Part shown: piece by piece, positions 1 through 7,271 of the stretch
How positions within the stretch are numbered: the stretch's first letter is position 1
Layout of the letters: every line of letters begins with the position of its first letter
Source: Candidatus Omnitrophota bacterium
Lineage (GTDB): Bacteria > Omnitrophota > Gorgyraeia > JABMRG01
Assembly: GCA_030593065.1 (NCBI GenBank)
Contig: JAUVHV010000012.1
Span: 1 to 46,554 of the forward strand
DNA: 46,554 bases
Reading direction: 5' to 3'
Notes under the pieces: generated by a model
Told to the model about the DNA's origin: nothing
Seen by the model: the letters and a program-made list of their open reading frames with translations, nothing else
Databases searched by the model: none
Position numbers and translations under genes: made by a program

Positions 1-268
1 TGGTGATTTCAATAAGGTGATACCCAAAGTCGGTCTTTATAGGCCCATGGACCTTTCCGCACTCAGCGTTGAAGACCACTTTATCAAACTCCGCAACCAT
101 CTGGCCTGGTTTGAATTCACCCAATTTTCCACCTTGTTTGCCGGACGGGCATTTTGAATGTTCTGCCGCTACTTTCGCGAAATCAGCGCCCGCCTCGATC
201 TTGGACTTAAGGTCATTACATGTCTCTTCAGAATCTACTAAAATATGCCGCGCGCTTGCCGTTGCCAT
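1..268 (-). CDS. ppiC: Parvulin-type peptidylprolyl isomerase (PpiC-like), 3' part cut off by window edge
   Basis: Cis-trans isomerase for peptidyl-proline bonds, a folding helper. The 89 codons visible read as a stand-alone parvulin domain without signal peptide, so it is probably cytosolic like E. coli PpiC (93 residues). I see RHILV near residues 7-11, HSKCPSGKQGGKLGEF around 39-54 and the C-terminal FGYHLI motif around 81-86, all in the family order. The start is ATG at 266-268, preceded on the minus strand by GGAGTAAG. Only a few C-terminal residues are likely to be missing beyond base 1. It follows the 217-residue gene by 28 bp and could be cotranscribed with it. The family call is close to certain; paralogue assignment is less so. 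Confidence 0.93.
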   Translation of the reverse strand, partial: MATASARHILVDSEETCNDLKSKIEAGADFAKVAAEHSKCPSGKQGGKLGEFKPGQMVAEFDKVVFNAECGKVHGPIKTDFGYHLIEIT

Positions 269-296
269 CTCTTACTCCTTTTTTTAATCTTCTAAA

Positions 297-950
297 TTAA
301 GAAATTTCCGTCTCAAGCTTTGTTACTAACTTATCAGTATCTTTCAGGGACTGGGCAGATATCATTTTTGAGCTTTTTGCTTCCTGGATTAGCGACTTTA
401 AGGTACTCAAAAACCGTTTTACAAGGGTAATCTTTCTCTTCTGCCATGCTTCCTCAGGCTCTATCTCTTCGCGTTGCCTCATAAACGTAGTAATATCCCT
501 CTTTGCTGAGAGAGCATCCTTGCCCATCTCTAAGACGCCTTTTTTTATGGCAGAGTAGTCTTCCGGGGGCAACTCTTTTTTATTGCTCGCCAGGCGCAGA
601 ACATCAACAGACTCATAAGTAGGAACTGCAGCCGCGTCCGTCTCTTCATTGTAATCCTTTTTTAGATAAAGCGGGCCCTCTTTTTCAAGAAAACTATAGC
701 TTCTCAGGAGCTTAATTGCTGTCTGCCTGCGTATGCCTATCTCTTTCGCGGTGTATGTCTCAAACTTCTCGTAACCCCATTCTTTATACAGTTTATCCTT
801 CCATACTGTATAGAGCGCCTGGCCCAAACTTATCCATGAGGTCTTAAAGCTTTTAGCATTTTGAAGTATCAGGCCTCGTATGCTTTCGCTGTCGATACCG
901 GCCATCTTCTGCTCAAGGTCCTTTATAGATTTTGTCTTTAGTTCTTTCAT
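297..950 (-). CDS. Conserved hypothetical protein with a helix-turn-helix-like segment (217 aa)
   Basis: Function not known to me. It is a charged, soluble, mostly helical protein without signal peptide or membrane segment. Residues about 55-90 (LYKEWGYEKFETYTAKEIG, then RRQTAIKLLRSYSFL) look like a DNA-binding helix-turn-helix unit of the kind found in small phage- or plasmid-related regulators. The C-terminal half (about 150-217) is Lys/Glu-rich and could form a coiled coil. Its ATG overlaps the stop of the 54-residue gene upstream by 4 bp (ATGA), so the two are translationally coupled and probably act together. Nucleoid or transcription-related binding is a reasonable guess, but nothing in the sequence fixes the target. 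Confidence 0.7.
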   Translation of the reverse strand: MKELKTKSIKDLEQKMAGIDSESIRGLILQNAKSFKTSWISLGQALYTVWKDKLYKEWGYEKFETYTAKEIGIRRQTAIKLLRSYSFLEKEGPLYLKKDYNEETDAAAVPTYESVDVLRLASNKKELPPEDYSAIKKGVLEMGKDALSAKRDITTFMRQREEIEPEEAWQKRKITLVKRFLSTLKSLIQEAKSSKMISAQSLKDTDKLVTKLETEIS

Positions 951-1111
951 GTATTGTTCTTTTTTATCTCAGCGAGTATCGCGCTTAAAGCAGCCTCAAT
1001 CCTGTTCAATACCGTGATCTGCTCCTGATGCTTAATGCCCTGTTCTTCCTGCATCTTTTTTGCTTCACCGGCAAGTTTACTCATGTTGCCGAGGTCATTC
1101 AGATTGAACAT
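947..1111 (-). CDS. Small 54-residue helical protein, YbaB-like N-terminus
   Basis: Short gene supported by a strong ribosome site (GGAGGAGTA just before ATG at 1109-1111) and by a 4-bp ATGA overlap with the next gene. The product begins MFNLNDLGNMSKLAGEAKKM and is predicted to be one long amphipathic helix. This start resembles the first helix of YbaB/EbfC nucleoid-associated proteins (about 100 residues), but the beta-sheet part of that family is absent. It may be a truncated relative or an unrelated small partner of the 217-residue protein encoded next. Coding potential is well supported by the translation signals; function is unknown. Confidence 0.7.
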   Translation of the reverse strand: MFNLNDLGNMSKLAGEAKKMQEEQGIKHQEQITVLNRIEAALSAILAEIKKNNT

Positions 1112-1172
1112 ATTACTCCTCCTTTTTGTATATTTTTATTAAATAAATAGGTATTATGCCCACCGATCAACG

Positions 1173-1649
1173 TTAGCAGGACCGGGAGATTTTTGTTATC
1201 TTGTAATTTAAGGTGCCGGCTGGAACATCTATTTTGACTGAATCGCCTACTTTGTGGCCGAGGAGGGCTTTTCCTACGGGCGAGGTAACGGATATCTTTC
1301 CATTAGCAAAGTCAGCTTCCGGTTCCGAGACAAGAGTATATATCTCTTCTTCTTCTGAATCGATATCCTTGATCTTTACTGTCGCGCCTATAAGCGCTTC
1401 ATCTTTTGATAGTTGAGATTCATCTATTATCTGCGCCTGGCTTAGCCTCTCTTCAATCTCAGCGATCTTCTTTTCATTCATGCCCTGCGCGTCTTTGGCA
1501 GCGTCGTATTCAGCGTTTTCGCTGATATCACCATGGGCGCGTGCCGTTCCGATATCTGCCGCTAATTCACGGCGTTTTTTAGTCTTTAAATATTCAAGCT
1601 CCTTTTTTATCTTGTCGTGACCACCTTGTGTTAAATATATCTTTACCAT
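1173..1649 (-). CDS. greA: Transcription elongation factor GreA
   Basis: Binds the RNA polymerase secondary channel and stimulates cleavage of backtracked transcripts. The 158-residue length is standard. The N-terminal coiled coil (about 1-75) carries the tip motif GDISENAEYDAAKDAQ at about 40-55, with the acidic D/E pair that holds the catalytic magnesium. The C-terminal FKBP-like domain holds ATVKIKD and SPVGKALLGHKVGD, both family signatures. The start ATG at 1647-1649 has AAGGGGAC upstream. A perfect 8-bp inverted repeat lies 16-33 bases upstream of the start. The gene probably continues the transcript of the coiled-coil exported protein (1769-2596). Confidence 0.97.
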   Translation of the reverse strand: MVKIYLTQGGHDKIKKELEYLKTKKRRELAADIGTARAHGDISENAEYDAAKDAQGMNEKKIAEIEERLSQAQIIDESQLSKDEALIGATVKIKDIDSEEEEIYTLVSEPEADFANGKISVTSPVGKALLGHKVGDSVKIDVPAGTLNYKITKISRSC

Positions 1650-1664
1650 CTTGTCCCCTTTTTT

Positions 1665-1682
1665 TCAGGAACCAGTTCCTGA
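1665..1682. promoter_or_regulatory. Perfect 8-bp inverted repeat upstream of greA
   Basis: TCAGGAAC-CA-GTTCCTGA, arms 1665-1672 and 1675-1682, lies 16-33 bases before the greA start and just upstream of its ribosome site. It could be a repressor operator or a small mRNA hairpin. No T-run follows on either strand, so it is not a terminator. Confidence 0.4.
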
Positions 1683-1768
1683 GCTTAAACTGTACCTTGT
1701 ATCTCTTTCTGCAGAGTCTATTACGAAGTAGTCTCATGATTTAAGCTTTTTCCTCTTTTCCCTAAGTA

Positions 1769-2596
1769 TCAATTAACAGGGCTAAAATTAGTGTTTGCTT
1801 TTTTTTCAGAGCCCTCTTCTAAGCTTACACCCTGTGCGCTGGCCTTCTTTCGCTGCGCAGCTATTTTTTTAAGCTTTTCTTCTTTTCTCTCTGTCTCTTT
1901 TTTCATGCGCCATAACTTAAGGTTGTTCTTATATTCGGATCTGGCGGCATCAATCTTCGCGACGAACGCGGCCCTATCTGCAGCATGCTCCTTACGCAAT
2001 TCCAGCTCCTTCTCCTTTGCGTCCGAGAGTAGCTGTTTCTTGATAGTCGACTTTTTACTCATATCTGTTATAGCGGCAATCTCCATGTCAGCATTCTTAC
2101 GCACTTCTGTGACAGCATTATCACGCTTCTCTTTCCGCGCCCTGATCCGGTTTTTTAACTTTTTTATCTCTGCTTCGTAAGCTTCGCTATCAGGGTCATT
2201 TGCCAGCCGGTCTATCTTTTTTGTCAATCTTTTTATAATCTTTTTGCATACACGGTGCTCTCTTTTTAACCTGTCATACTCTATCGCGAGTGGTTTCTTA
2301 TTTTTATAATAATTGCTTCTTAGTTTGGCCTGCTCCATCTTTGATTCTCGTATAAATTCCTTCTCGCTGATAGATGACTTATCCTTAAAAAGCTGCTGCC
2401 TCATAGCCTTATCATCGCCTTCGTACACTTTTGCCAATTTTTTGAGTTTCTTCTTCTCCGCTGTAATCTGCGCAGTAAGCTTTACAAGCTTTTTCTGCTC
2501 CTGCTTCAATTCTGTTACGTAATCTTTTGCCGCGAAAGAGATAACCGGAACGCAGAAGATAAGAACCAGAACAAGTGTCAATACCTTTCTTATCAT
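1769..2596 (-). CDS. Exported coiled-coil protein of unknown function (275 aa)
   Basis: Begins with a clear Sec signal peptide (MIRKVLTLVLVLIFCVPVISFA, cleavage likely after about residue 22). The rest is very rich in Lys, Glu and Arg with heptad-like spacing, for example LKQEQKKLVKLTAQITAEKK at about 30-49, and should form long coiled coils in the periplasm. No enzyme motif is visible. Similar composition is seen in periplasmic helical chaperones and envelope-linking proteins, but I recognise no named family. The ATG at 2594-2596 has a GGAGGGGG ribosome site, and a promoter (TTGTAA-17-TAGAAT) lies at 2636-2664. Confidence 0.75.
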   Translation of the reverse strand: MIRKVLTLVLVLIFCVPVISFAAKDYVTELKQEQKKLVKLTAQITAEKKKLKKLAKVYEGDDKAMRQQLFKDKSSISEKEFIRESKMEQAKLRSNYYKNKKPLAIEYDRLKREHRVCKKIIKRLTKKIDRLANDPDSEAYEAEIKKLKNRIRARKEKRDNAVTEVRKNADMEIAAITDMSKKSTIKKQLLSDAKEKELELRKEHAADRAAFVAKIDAARSEYKNNLKLWRMKKETERKEEKLKKIAAQRKKASAQGVSLEEGSEKKANTNFSPVN

Positions 2597-2635
2597 TTTC
2601 CCCCTCCTTTTTTTATTAATATTATAATATTAAAT

Positions 2636-2664
2636 ATTCTACCTTTTTTTCTGGGCAATTACAA
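2636..2664 (-). promoter_or_regulatory. Sigma70-like promoter for the coiled-coil gene and greA
   Basis: On the minus strand, -35 TTGTAA (2659-2664), 17-bp spacer, -10 TAGAAT (2636-2641), followed by an AT-rich leader and the GGAGGGGG ribosome site of the gene starting at 2596. It lies downstream of the serine hydrolase stop codon. Confidence 0.5.
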
Positions 2665-2671
2665 GATAAAA

Positions 2672-3589
2672 TTAATCAGGCACGTAGTAATTATAGCTGG
2701 CTAGCGCGATGTTTGATATAAGCTTTTTGGATAGGCGGGAGTTTTTATTCTTATGCCTTATAAGCGCGCATATAATAAAATCACCGTTATCAGTAAAGAC
2801 AATACCGACATCATGGCAGATACCTCTCTCCAGCCCTGTCTTGTGCGCGATAACCGCATCTCTTGGGAGTTTTGCGGGTATTCTGCTCTTTGATCTCTGT
2901 TTCTTTAATATCTCGAGGCATTCGAAAGAGGCCTTCTTATCTATAAGTGTTCCATAATATATCTTTTCGAGAAGAGACCCCATATCTTCGGCTGTAGTAT
3001 AATTCTCTATGCCTTTTTTGCGGGAGTGTGTATCCATTATCAGGCGCGACAGGTTTGTGTCATTGAGCCCGAAATCCTTAAAACAAGAGTTCAGATAATC
3101 GAATCCTAAAAGTTTAATCAGGATATTGGTTGCCGTGTTATCGCTTACTGTTATCATTAATTCAATAAGCCGCTCGATAGTCAGGGTTGTGCCTGCAGGC
3201 TTGTTCTTTAGTATGCCTGAGCCGCCGGTCTTGTCTCTCTGTTTAAGAGTTATCTTATCATCGAGCTTGAGCCTGCCTTCTTTTATTGCGTAGAAACACC
3301 CTGCCATTATTGGTATCTTTACAATACTGGCTGAAGGGACACTGGCTTTTGGATTAACAACAATAAGCCACGGCCTTTTTAAATCCCTGATCAGAACTGA
3401 CGGCTCACCATTGAAATCACCCGCCATGTTGCTGACTTTACCTGCCAATGCTTCCCAACGCGCCCTATCCTTTTTATAGCCGGTATAATGGGCAAAAAAC
3501 AGGTACGCGAAAAAAACAAGGCAGAGCAGTAAGGCAGTTGTTAATAAAAGATTATGTTGGTAGGGCTTCTTTTTGTTTATTAATCTCAT
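2672..3589 (-). CDS. Class A beta-lactamase/transpeptidase-superfamily serine hydrolase, membrane-anchored
   Basis: Penicillin-recognising fold, 305 residues. One N-terminal membrane anchor (about 13-33) places the domain in the periplasm. The active-site motifs are in order: SIVK with nucleophile Ser88 and Lys91, SDN at 149-151, and KTG at 250-252. The Omega-loop glutamate of true class A beta-lactamases (E166 in ExxLN) is not evident; the expected region reads LIMDTHS. A peptidoglycan-directed or degenerate esterase/peptidase role is therefore as likely as beta-lactam hydrolysis. The annotated ATG lies 38 bp inside the 3' end of rlmB and has no good ribosome site, so translation is probably coupled. 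Superfamily call strong, substrate unknown. Confidence 0.82.
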   Translation of the reverse strand: MRLINKKKPYQHNLLLTTALLLCLVFFAYLFFAHYTGYKKDRARWEALAGKVSNMAGDFNGEPSVLIRDLKRPWLIVVNPKASVPSASIVKIPIMAGCFYAIKEGRLKLDDKITLKQRDKTGGSGILKNKPAGTTLTIERLIELMITVSDNTATNILIKLLGFDYLNSCFKDFGLNDTNLSRLIMDTHSRKKGIENYTTAEDMGSLLEKIYYGTLIDKKASFECLEILKKQRSKSRIPAKLPRDAVIAHKTGLERGICHDVGIVFTDNGDFIICALIRHKNKNSRLSKKLISNIALASYNYYVPD

Positions 3590-4286
3590 AACAGAATATG
3601 GCGGCAGCCATTGCTACATTTAACGAGAGTTTCGCGCCTTTCATATCGAGGGTTATGCTCAAATCGAGGTGCTTCTGTATGGCGGGTTTGATGCCTTTTC
3701 CCTCTGAACCGAATACAATTGCCAAAGGATGCGGCAGTTTCGTCTTCTGTATGCTCTCTTCACCATCGACTACTGTACCCGCGATCCAGTAACCGCTCTG
3801 CTTGGCTTTGGTAAGGGCGTTTAATGTGTTGCTTACCATTGAAACAGAGGTATAGTTTTCACCGCCGGAGGCAACATGCATAACTGTATCATTTATCTCA
3901 CAGCTTGAATGCCTTGGAATGACAATCCCAAACCCTCCCATGCAGGCGGTAATCCTGAGTATTGATCCAAGGTTATGCGGATCGTTTATGTCGTCTAAAA
4001 AGATTAACGTGAGGTGGGCATTATCTTTTCGCGCAATCAGCTGGTTAAATTCAGTATAGGCAAACCTCTCGACCTCCGCGACAATACCCTGGAGCCTATC
4101 CGCGCGTTTTATCTTTAAAAGCTCTTTCTCTCTTACCTGCCGGCAGGGTATGCCTTTGGACCTGATAAGCTTTACAATGTGAGGGGCATTAAAATTATCC
4201 TGTATGTATACTGTCCTAATGCTTTCAGGCTTCGCGCTGAGGCGCTCAAGCACTGAATTTTTGCCATACAGGTAGGTGTTCTTCAA
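3552..4286 (-). CDS. rlmB: 23S rRNA 2'-O-ribose methyltransferase RlmB/TrmH-family (SPOUT)
   Basis: S-adenosylmethionine-dependent ribose methylation of 23S rRNA (G2251 in E. coli) is the usual role. An N-terminal substrate-binding domain (about 1-75, starting KNTYLYGKNSVLERL) is followed by the SPOUT knot motifs NLGSILR, IVFGSEGKGI and LSLNVAMAAAIF. I chose a TTG start at 4284-4286: it gives 244 residues, matching the usual 243, has AGGA 7 bases upstream, and lies 7 bp after the stop of the 78-residue gene. A longer reading from 4361 would overlap that gene by 68 bp and add a basic, non-homologous tail. Exact target (RlmB versus another TrmH-like enzyme) is inferred. Confidence 0.9.
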   Translation of the reverse strand: MKNTYLYGKNSVLERLSAKPESIRTVYIQDNFNAPHIVKLIRSKGIPCRQVREKELLKIKRADRLQGIVAEVERFAYTEFNQLIARKDNAHLTLIFLDDINDPHNLGSILRITACMGGFGIVIPRHSSCEINDTVMHVASGGENYTSVSMVSNTLNALTKAKQSGYWIAGTVVDGEESIQKTKLPHPLAIVFGSEGKGIKPAIQKHLDLSITLDMKGAKLSLNVAMAAAIFCYEINKQKEALPT

Positions 4287-4293
4287 AATATTC

Positions 4294-4530
4294 CTAATCC
4301 ATCTTTGGGAGCGCTTCCTGTATAATCGGTATAAGCGCTTCCATCTCTTCTTTTGAAACACGTCCTAACTTCGCGAACTTCAGGTTATCCTGTTTGTCTT
4401 TCGTCTCTCTTGAGATCTGTATCTTTTTTTGCCCGCCGTTGTATGAATATATACTTACTGTCAGGCGGCCGAAATCTGTATCAAATGACTTCGCGAACAA
4501 CTGTTCATCCAAACTATTATCGTACGGCAT
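4294..4530 (-). CDS. Small conserved hypothetical protein (78 aa)
   Basis: Not recognised. It is a soluble protein that starts MPYDNSLDEQLFAKSF, contains a predicted beta-rich middle (RLTVSIYSYNGGQKKIQISR) and ends in a helix (EEMEALIPIIQEALPKM). The strong ribosome site GGAGGAGCA before ATG at 4528-4530, the upstream promoter and the 7-bp gap to rlmB all support a real gene. It is first in the rlmB transcript, so a link with RNA or translation is possible but unproven. Confidence 0.7.
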   Translation of the reverse strand: MPYDNSLDEQLFAKSFDTDFGRLTVSIYSYNGGQKKIQISRETKDKQDNLKFAKLGRVSKEEMEALIPIIQEALPKMD

Positions 4531-4569
4531 TGCTCCTCCTTTTTTTAATGTTGATTGAAGTGAAGGGAT

Positions 4570-4598
4570 AGAATACAGTATAAATTATCTTATGTCAA
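4570..4598 (-). promoter_or_regulatory. Consensus -35 promoter for the 78-aa/rlmB unit
   Basis: Minus-strand TTGACA (4593-4598), 17-bp spacer, TATTCT (4570-4575). The -35 overlaps the last codons of the thioredoxin/DsbD-like gene upstream. Confidence 0.65.
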
Positions 4599-5881
4599 GT
4601 AGTGTTGGATCTTAATCGATAAATGAAAATTATTATTATGCCTGTTAAAATAGCAAGAACCAGTAAGCTCGCTGCAACAAAAATATTCTCCAGAATAGCG
4701 GGCTTGATTATCAGGATCAACCCTAAAAATAACATCATAAGGCCGGAGATGAGTTTCAGGACTTGCCCCTGCCATTCGGTCAGCTTTTTTTGGCCAAGGG
4801 TAAAGCTTAAGGTGATAACGATAGCCATCAGCGGCATGACATATATAACATTATAAAGAATTAGAAATAAGTAGTACTGTAATAGAGAGAGCTTCTCCAG
4901 TGTCAGGACTCGCGTATAGATTAAAGGAAAACCCGGGGTGCAGAATAATTCATAGATATTAGCTATTACGCCTAAAGTAATGGTCGCTAATATCAATGAC
5001 GGTAAGGGCCCTTTATGAATCAAGTTCCTCATGCGCTCGAACAACTTAGGTTTTGCCTGCTCAGGGATTGTCAGGGATATCCCTTTCCTGAAAAAGAAAA
5101 AATCCTTGATATTGATCGCGGCGATAATTACGGCAATTGCTCCGGCAACGGACGTGATCATCTTAAGGCGCCCCATTAAAAGGAAGAGGTTGAGCCACGC
5201 GGCCATAAAAAGAAAATAGATAAAACCGGAAATGAATACAAATATCCCCCCAACGAGAAGCATTCTTTTTCGTGAACCGGTACGTACCAGGAGGCTCAGA
5301 AGAATGAGCAGTACAAAGAAAGCGCAGGGGTTGAAAGCGTCAAAGCCGCCGAGAAGAACCGTAAAGAGCGGAAGAGAGACCTTAGAGGGGTCAACCCTGC
5401 CAAAAAATGGAAGAGTAACGCTCTTTGGCGTATCTTTGTCCGCATCTTCTGTCCGGGCAGTATACGCCGGGACAGGAGAAGCCGCTCTTATTAATGGGTC
5501 GGAGCACTCATGCTCAAGGCAGTACTCTATTTTAGCTTCAATCTCCTGAATCAGAGAATCATCATACCCGAGCCATGCCTTATCATCTATAAACGTAGCC
5601 GGCACAGTAGCAGAGCGAATATCATGGCTTTTGGCGATCTTTTCAAAGATTTCCGCGTTCTCTCTGTTGTATAAAGCTTCATAGGATTTAATCTCAACTT
5701 GAGGATACTTTTGCTTCAAGTTCTCGAGAGGGGCCTTTTGACGCTCGCAATCAGAGCAGCCAATTCCCCAGAAAAAGTAGACTGTGATTTTTCGCGAATC
5801 CTGTGAATTAAAGGCCTGGGCAAAATTGGCCGCCAATGCAAAAAAAATAAAAAACAGGATAAATTTTGAAACTCGAATCAT
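4595..5881 (-). CDS. Thioredoxin-like domain fused to a DsbD/CcdA-like membrane reductase domain
   Basis: Likely moves reducing equivalents across the inner membrane to a thioredoxin-like domain. Signal peptide or anchor at about 5-23, then a thioredoxin/glutaredoxin fold with the redox pair Cys42-x-x-Cys45 (GCSDCERQKAPLENL). From about residue 165 there are six or more membrane helices. The first carries NPCAFFVLLILL and a later one ELFCTPGFPLIY, which fits the paired membrane cysteines of CcdA/DsbD. The 428-residue size and thioredoxin-first order resemble DsbD-like proteins of anaerobes. An extended -10 promoter lies at 5913-5921. Partner proteins are not in the window. Cytochrome c maturation or a general disulfide role cannot be separated from sequence alone. 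Confidence 0.82.
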   Translation of the reverse strand: MIRVSKFILFFIFFALAANFAQAFNSQDSRKITVYFFWGIGCSDCERQKAPLENLKQKYPQVEIKSYEALYNRENAEIFEKIAKSHDIRSATVPATFIDDKAWLGYDDSLIQEIEAKIEYCLEHECSDPLIRAASPVPAYTARTEDADKDTPKSVTLPFFGRVDPSKVSLPLFTVLLGGFDAFNPCAFFVLLILLSLLVRTGSRKRMLLVGGIFVFISGFIYFLFMAAWLNLFLLMGRLKMITSVAGAIAVIIAAINIKDFFFFRKGISLTIPEQAKPKLFERMRNLIHKGPLPSLILATITLGVIANIYELFCTPGFPLIYTRVLTLEKLSLLQYYLFLILYNVIYVMPLMAIVITLSFTLGQKKLTEWQGQVLKLISGLMMLFLGLILIIKPAILENIFVAASLLVLAILTGIIIIFIYRLRSNTT

Positions 5882-5912
5882 TGTTTATTGTTCCTATATA
5901 TTAATAAATGAT

Positions 5913-5939
5913 ATTATAACATATTAAAGATGAATGCAA
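5913..5939 (-). promoter_or_regulatory. Extended -10 promoter for the thioredoxin/DsbD-like gene
   Basis: Minus-strand TGTTATAAT (TGn plus perfect -10, 5913-5921) with a possible -35 TTGCAT at 5934-5939. The 15-bp spacing is short, but the TGn extension compensates for that. Confidence 0.55.
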
Positions 5940-5968
5940 TAAGAAAAGATAATTGCATGGAAACTGCT

Positions 5969-7180
5969 TTAAGGTGAAGTTATGAATACTTTATCTTTGG
6001 GATAAACCTTGCGCGGGAGTTTTATGCCTACACGCGCGCCTTTGTCAGCGGACATTACAGGGCTATGGTCGATCTGTATCTCTTCTACGACGCAGCGCGT
6101 CGCGGGAATCCTCTTTCCGGTCACGAGGATGCTGTCACCAATGTTGAGAGGGCCTTTTCTTATAAGTATTTCAGCAACGCTGATCTTATTGTAAAATTTT
6201 CTTACCTCTCCAAGATAAACCTTTTCATGATTTTTTTGGACTGTCCCGCCAAGCGTGCCGGGCTTGCCTGAATAGAAACCATTCTCAAATCCTCTGTTAT
6301 ATGATTTTTTGAGCCGCTTAATAAGCGAATTCTTGAGCCTCGTATTCAAGCGTTTTTCATAATACGCGTCTATGGCTTCACGGTAACACGCGGTAACCTC
6401 GCTTACATATTCCGGCGGGCGGTTCCTGCCTTCTATCTTGAACACCTTAATACCGGCCTCTATCATCTTATCCAGAAAACCTATTGCGCATAGGTCTTTA
6501 GGGCTTAAGATATAGTCTTTGCCAAGCAGGTATCGCGCCTCTTTATCCATATCCTCAATACTAAACATCCTTCTGCATGGCTGTAAGCACTCTCCCCTGT
6601 TGGCTGACTTGCCGAATGCCTGGAGTGAAAGATAGCACCTTCCTGATATACTTACGCACATCGCGCCATGGACAAAACACTCTATATCGCATTTGAGCCT
6701 ATGCTGTACAGCCTTATCCGCTACCTCTCTTATATCCGCGAGGCTGCATTCCCTCGCCATCACTATCCTGCTCGCGCCGCATTTAGCGTAGTATTTAAAT
6801 GACTCAAAATTAGAGACACTTGCCTGTGTCGAGATGTGAATGTTTAATCCGAGCTTTTTTGCTATTTGAAAGGCCGCCATGTCCCAGAGTATAACTCCGT
6901 CTACCTTTGCCTTGCCAGCTGCATTAAGAATAGCGGTTACCTTCTTTATCTCGCTGTTATATATGATAACATTCAACGCGAGGTAAGCCTTCTTCTTATT
7001 TTCATGGAGCAGCTTGACAACCTTCTTGATCTCAAGGATGTCGAAGTTTGCTGCAGTCTGCCGCATGTTCAACCCTTTTACGCCAAAATAGACGCTATCC
7101 GCGCCGGAGTCGATAGCGCTGCGAAGCGCGCACCAGCTTCCTGCGGGAGCGGTCAGTTCTATGTCTATGATTTTTTTCAT
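5969..7180 (-). CDS. Peptidase U32 family protein (RlhA/TrhP/UbiU-like)
   Basis: 403 residues. TIM-barrel start ELTAPAGSWCALRSAIDSGAD (about 8-28; opening ELTAPAGS), then the U32 signature around 170-205: ECFVHGAMC, SGRCYLS, NRGECLQPCRR. The four conserved cysteines of that block are present; in studied homologues they bind an iron-sulfur cluster. Characterised members modify tRNA or rRNA (TrhP, RlhA) or act in ubiquinone hydroxylation (UbiUV); protease activity is doubtful for most. The C-terminal portion after about residue 320 looks like a small beta-barrel with the phrase LNIGDSILVTG. The start ATG at 7178-7180 lacks a clear ribosome site. It sits just after the hflC terminator, so it needs its own promoter, which I could not identify. 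Confidence 0.88.
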   Translation of the reverse strand: MKKIIDIELTAPAGSWCALRSAIDSGADSVYFGVKGLNMRQTAANFDILEIKKVVKLLHENKKKAYLALNVIIYNSEIKKVTAILNAAGKAKVDGVILWDMAAFQIAKKLGLNIHISTQASVSNFESFKYYAKCGASRIVMARECSLADIREVADKAVQHRLKCDIECFVHGAMCVSISGRCYLSLQAFGKSANRGECLQPCRRMFSIEDMDKEARYLLGKDYILSPKDLCAIGFLDKMIEAGIKVFKIEGRNRPPEYVSEVTACYREAIDAYYEKRLNTRLKNSLIKRLKKSYNRGFENGFYSGKPGTLGGTVQKNHEKVYLGEVRKFYNKISVAEILIRKGPLNIGDSILVTGKRIPATRCVVEEIQIDHSPVMSADKGARVGIKLPRKVYPKDKVFITSP

Positions 7181-7206
7181 GATTTAATTAGTATTGTGTC
7201 CCCCGA

Positions 7207-7245
7207 TTAAAAAAAGCCGCAAACATTGTGTTTCGTTTGCGGCTT
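7207..7245 (-). terminator. Rho-independent terminator after hflC
   Basis: Perfect 11-bp stem AAGCCGCAAAC/GTTTGCGGCTT (7214-7224 and 7235-7245) with a 10-nt loop; on the minus strand it is followed by seven T. It lies 27 bp past the hflC stop. Confidence 0.9.
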
Positions 7246-7271
7246 AATGGCTTTGCATTGTGTCAGAAGGA

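Noticed and set aside
1602-1737. Possible 45-codon basic peptide frame beginning ATG at 1735-1737 and running into greA
   Set aside because: It overlaps the greA start in another frame, its best ribosome site is about 14 bases away, and it spans the greA inverted repeat. A leader peptide is not excluded but not supported.
4287-4361. Longer N-terminus for rlmB
   Set aside because: The added 25 residues are Arg/Lys-rich, not homologous to RlmB, and overlap the 78-residue gene; the TTG at 4284-4286 fits family length and has AGGA.
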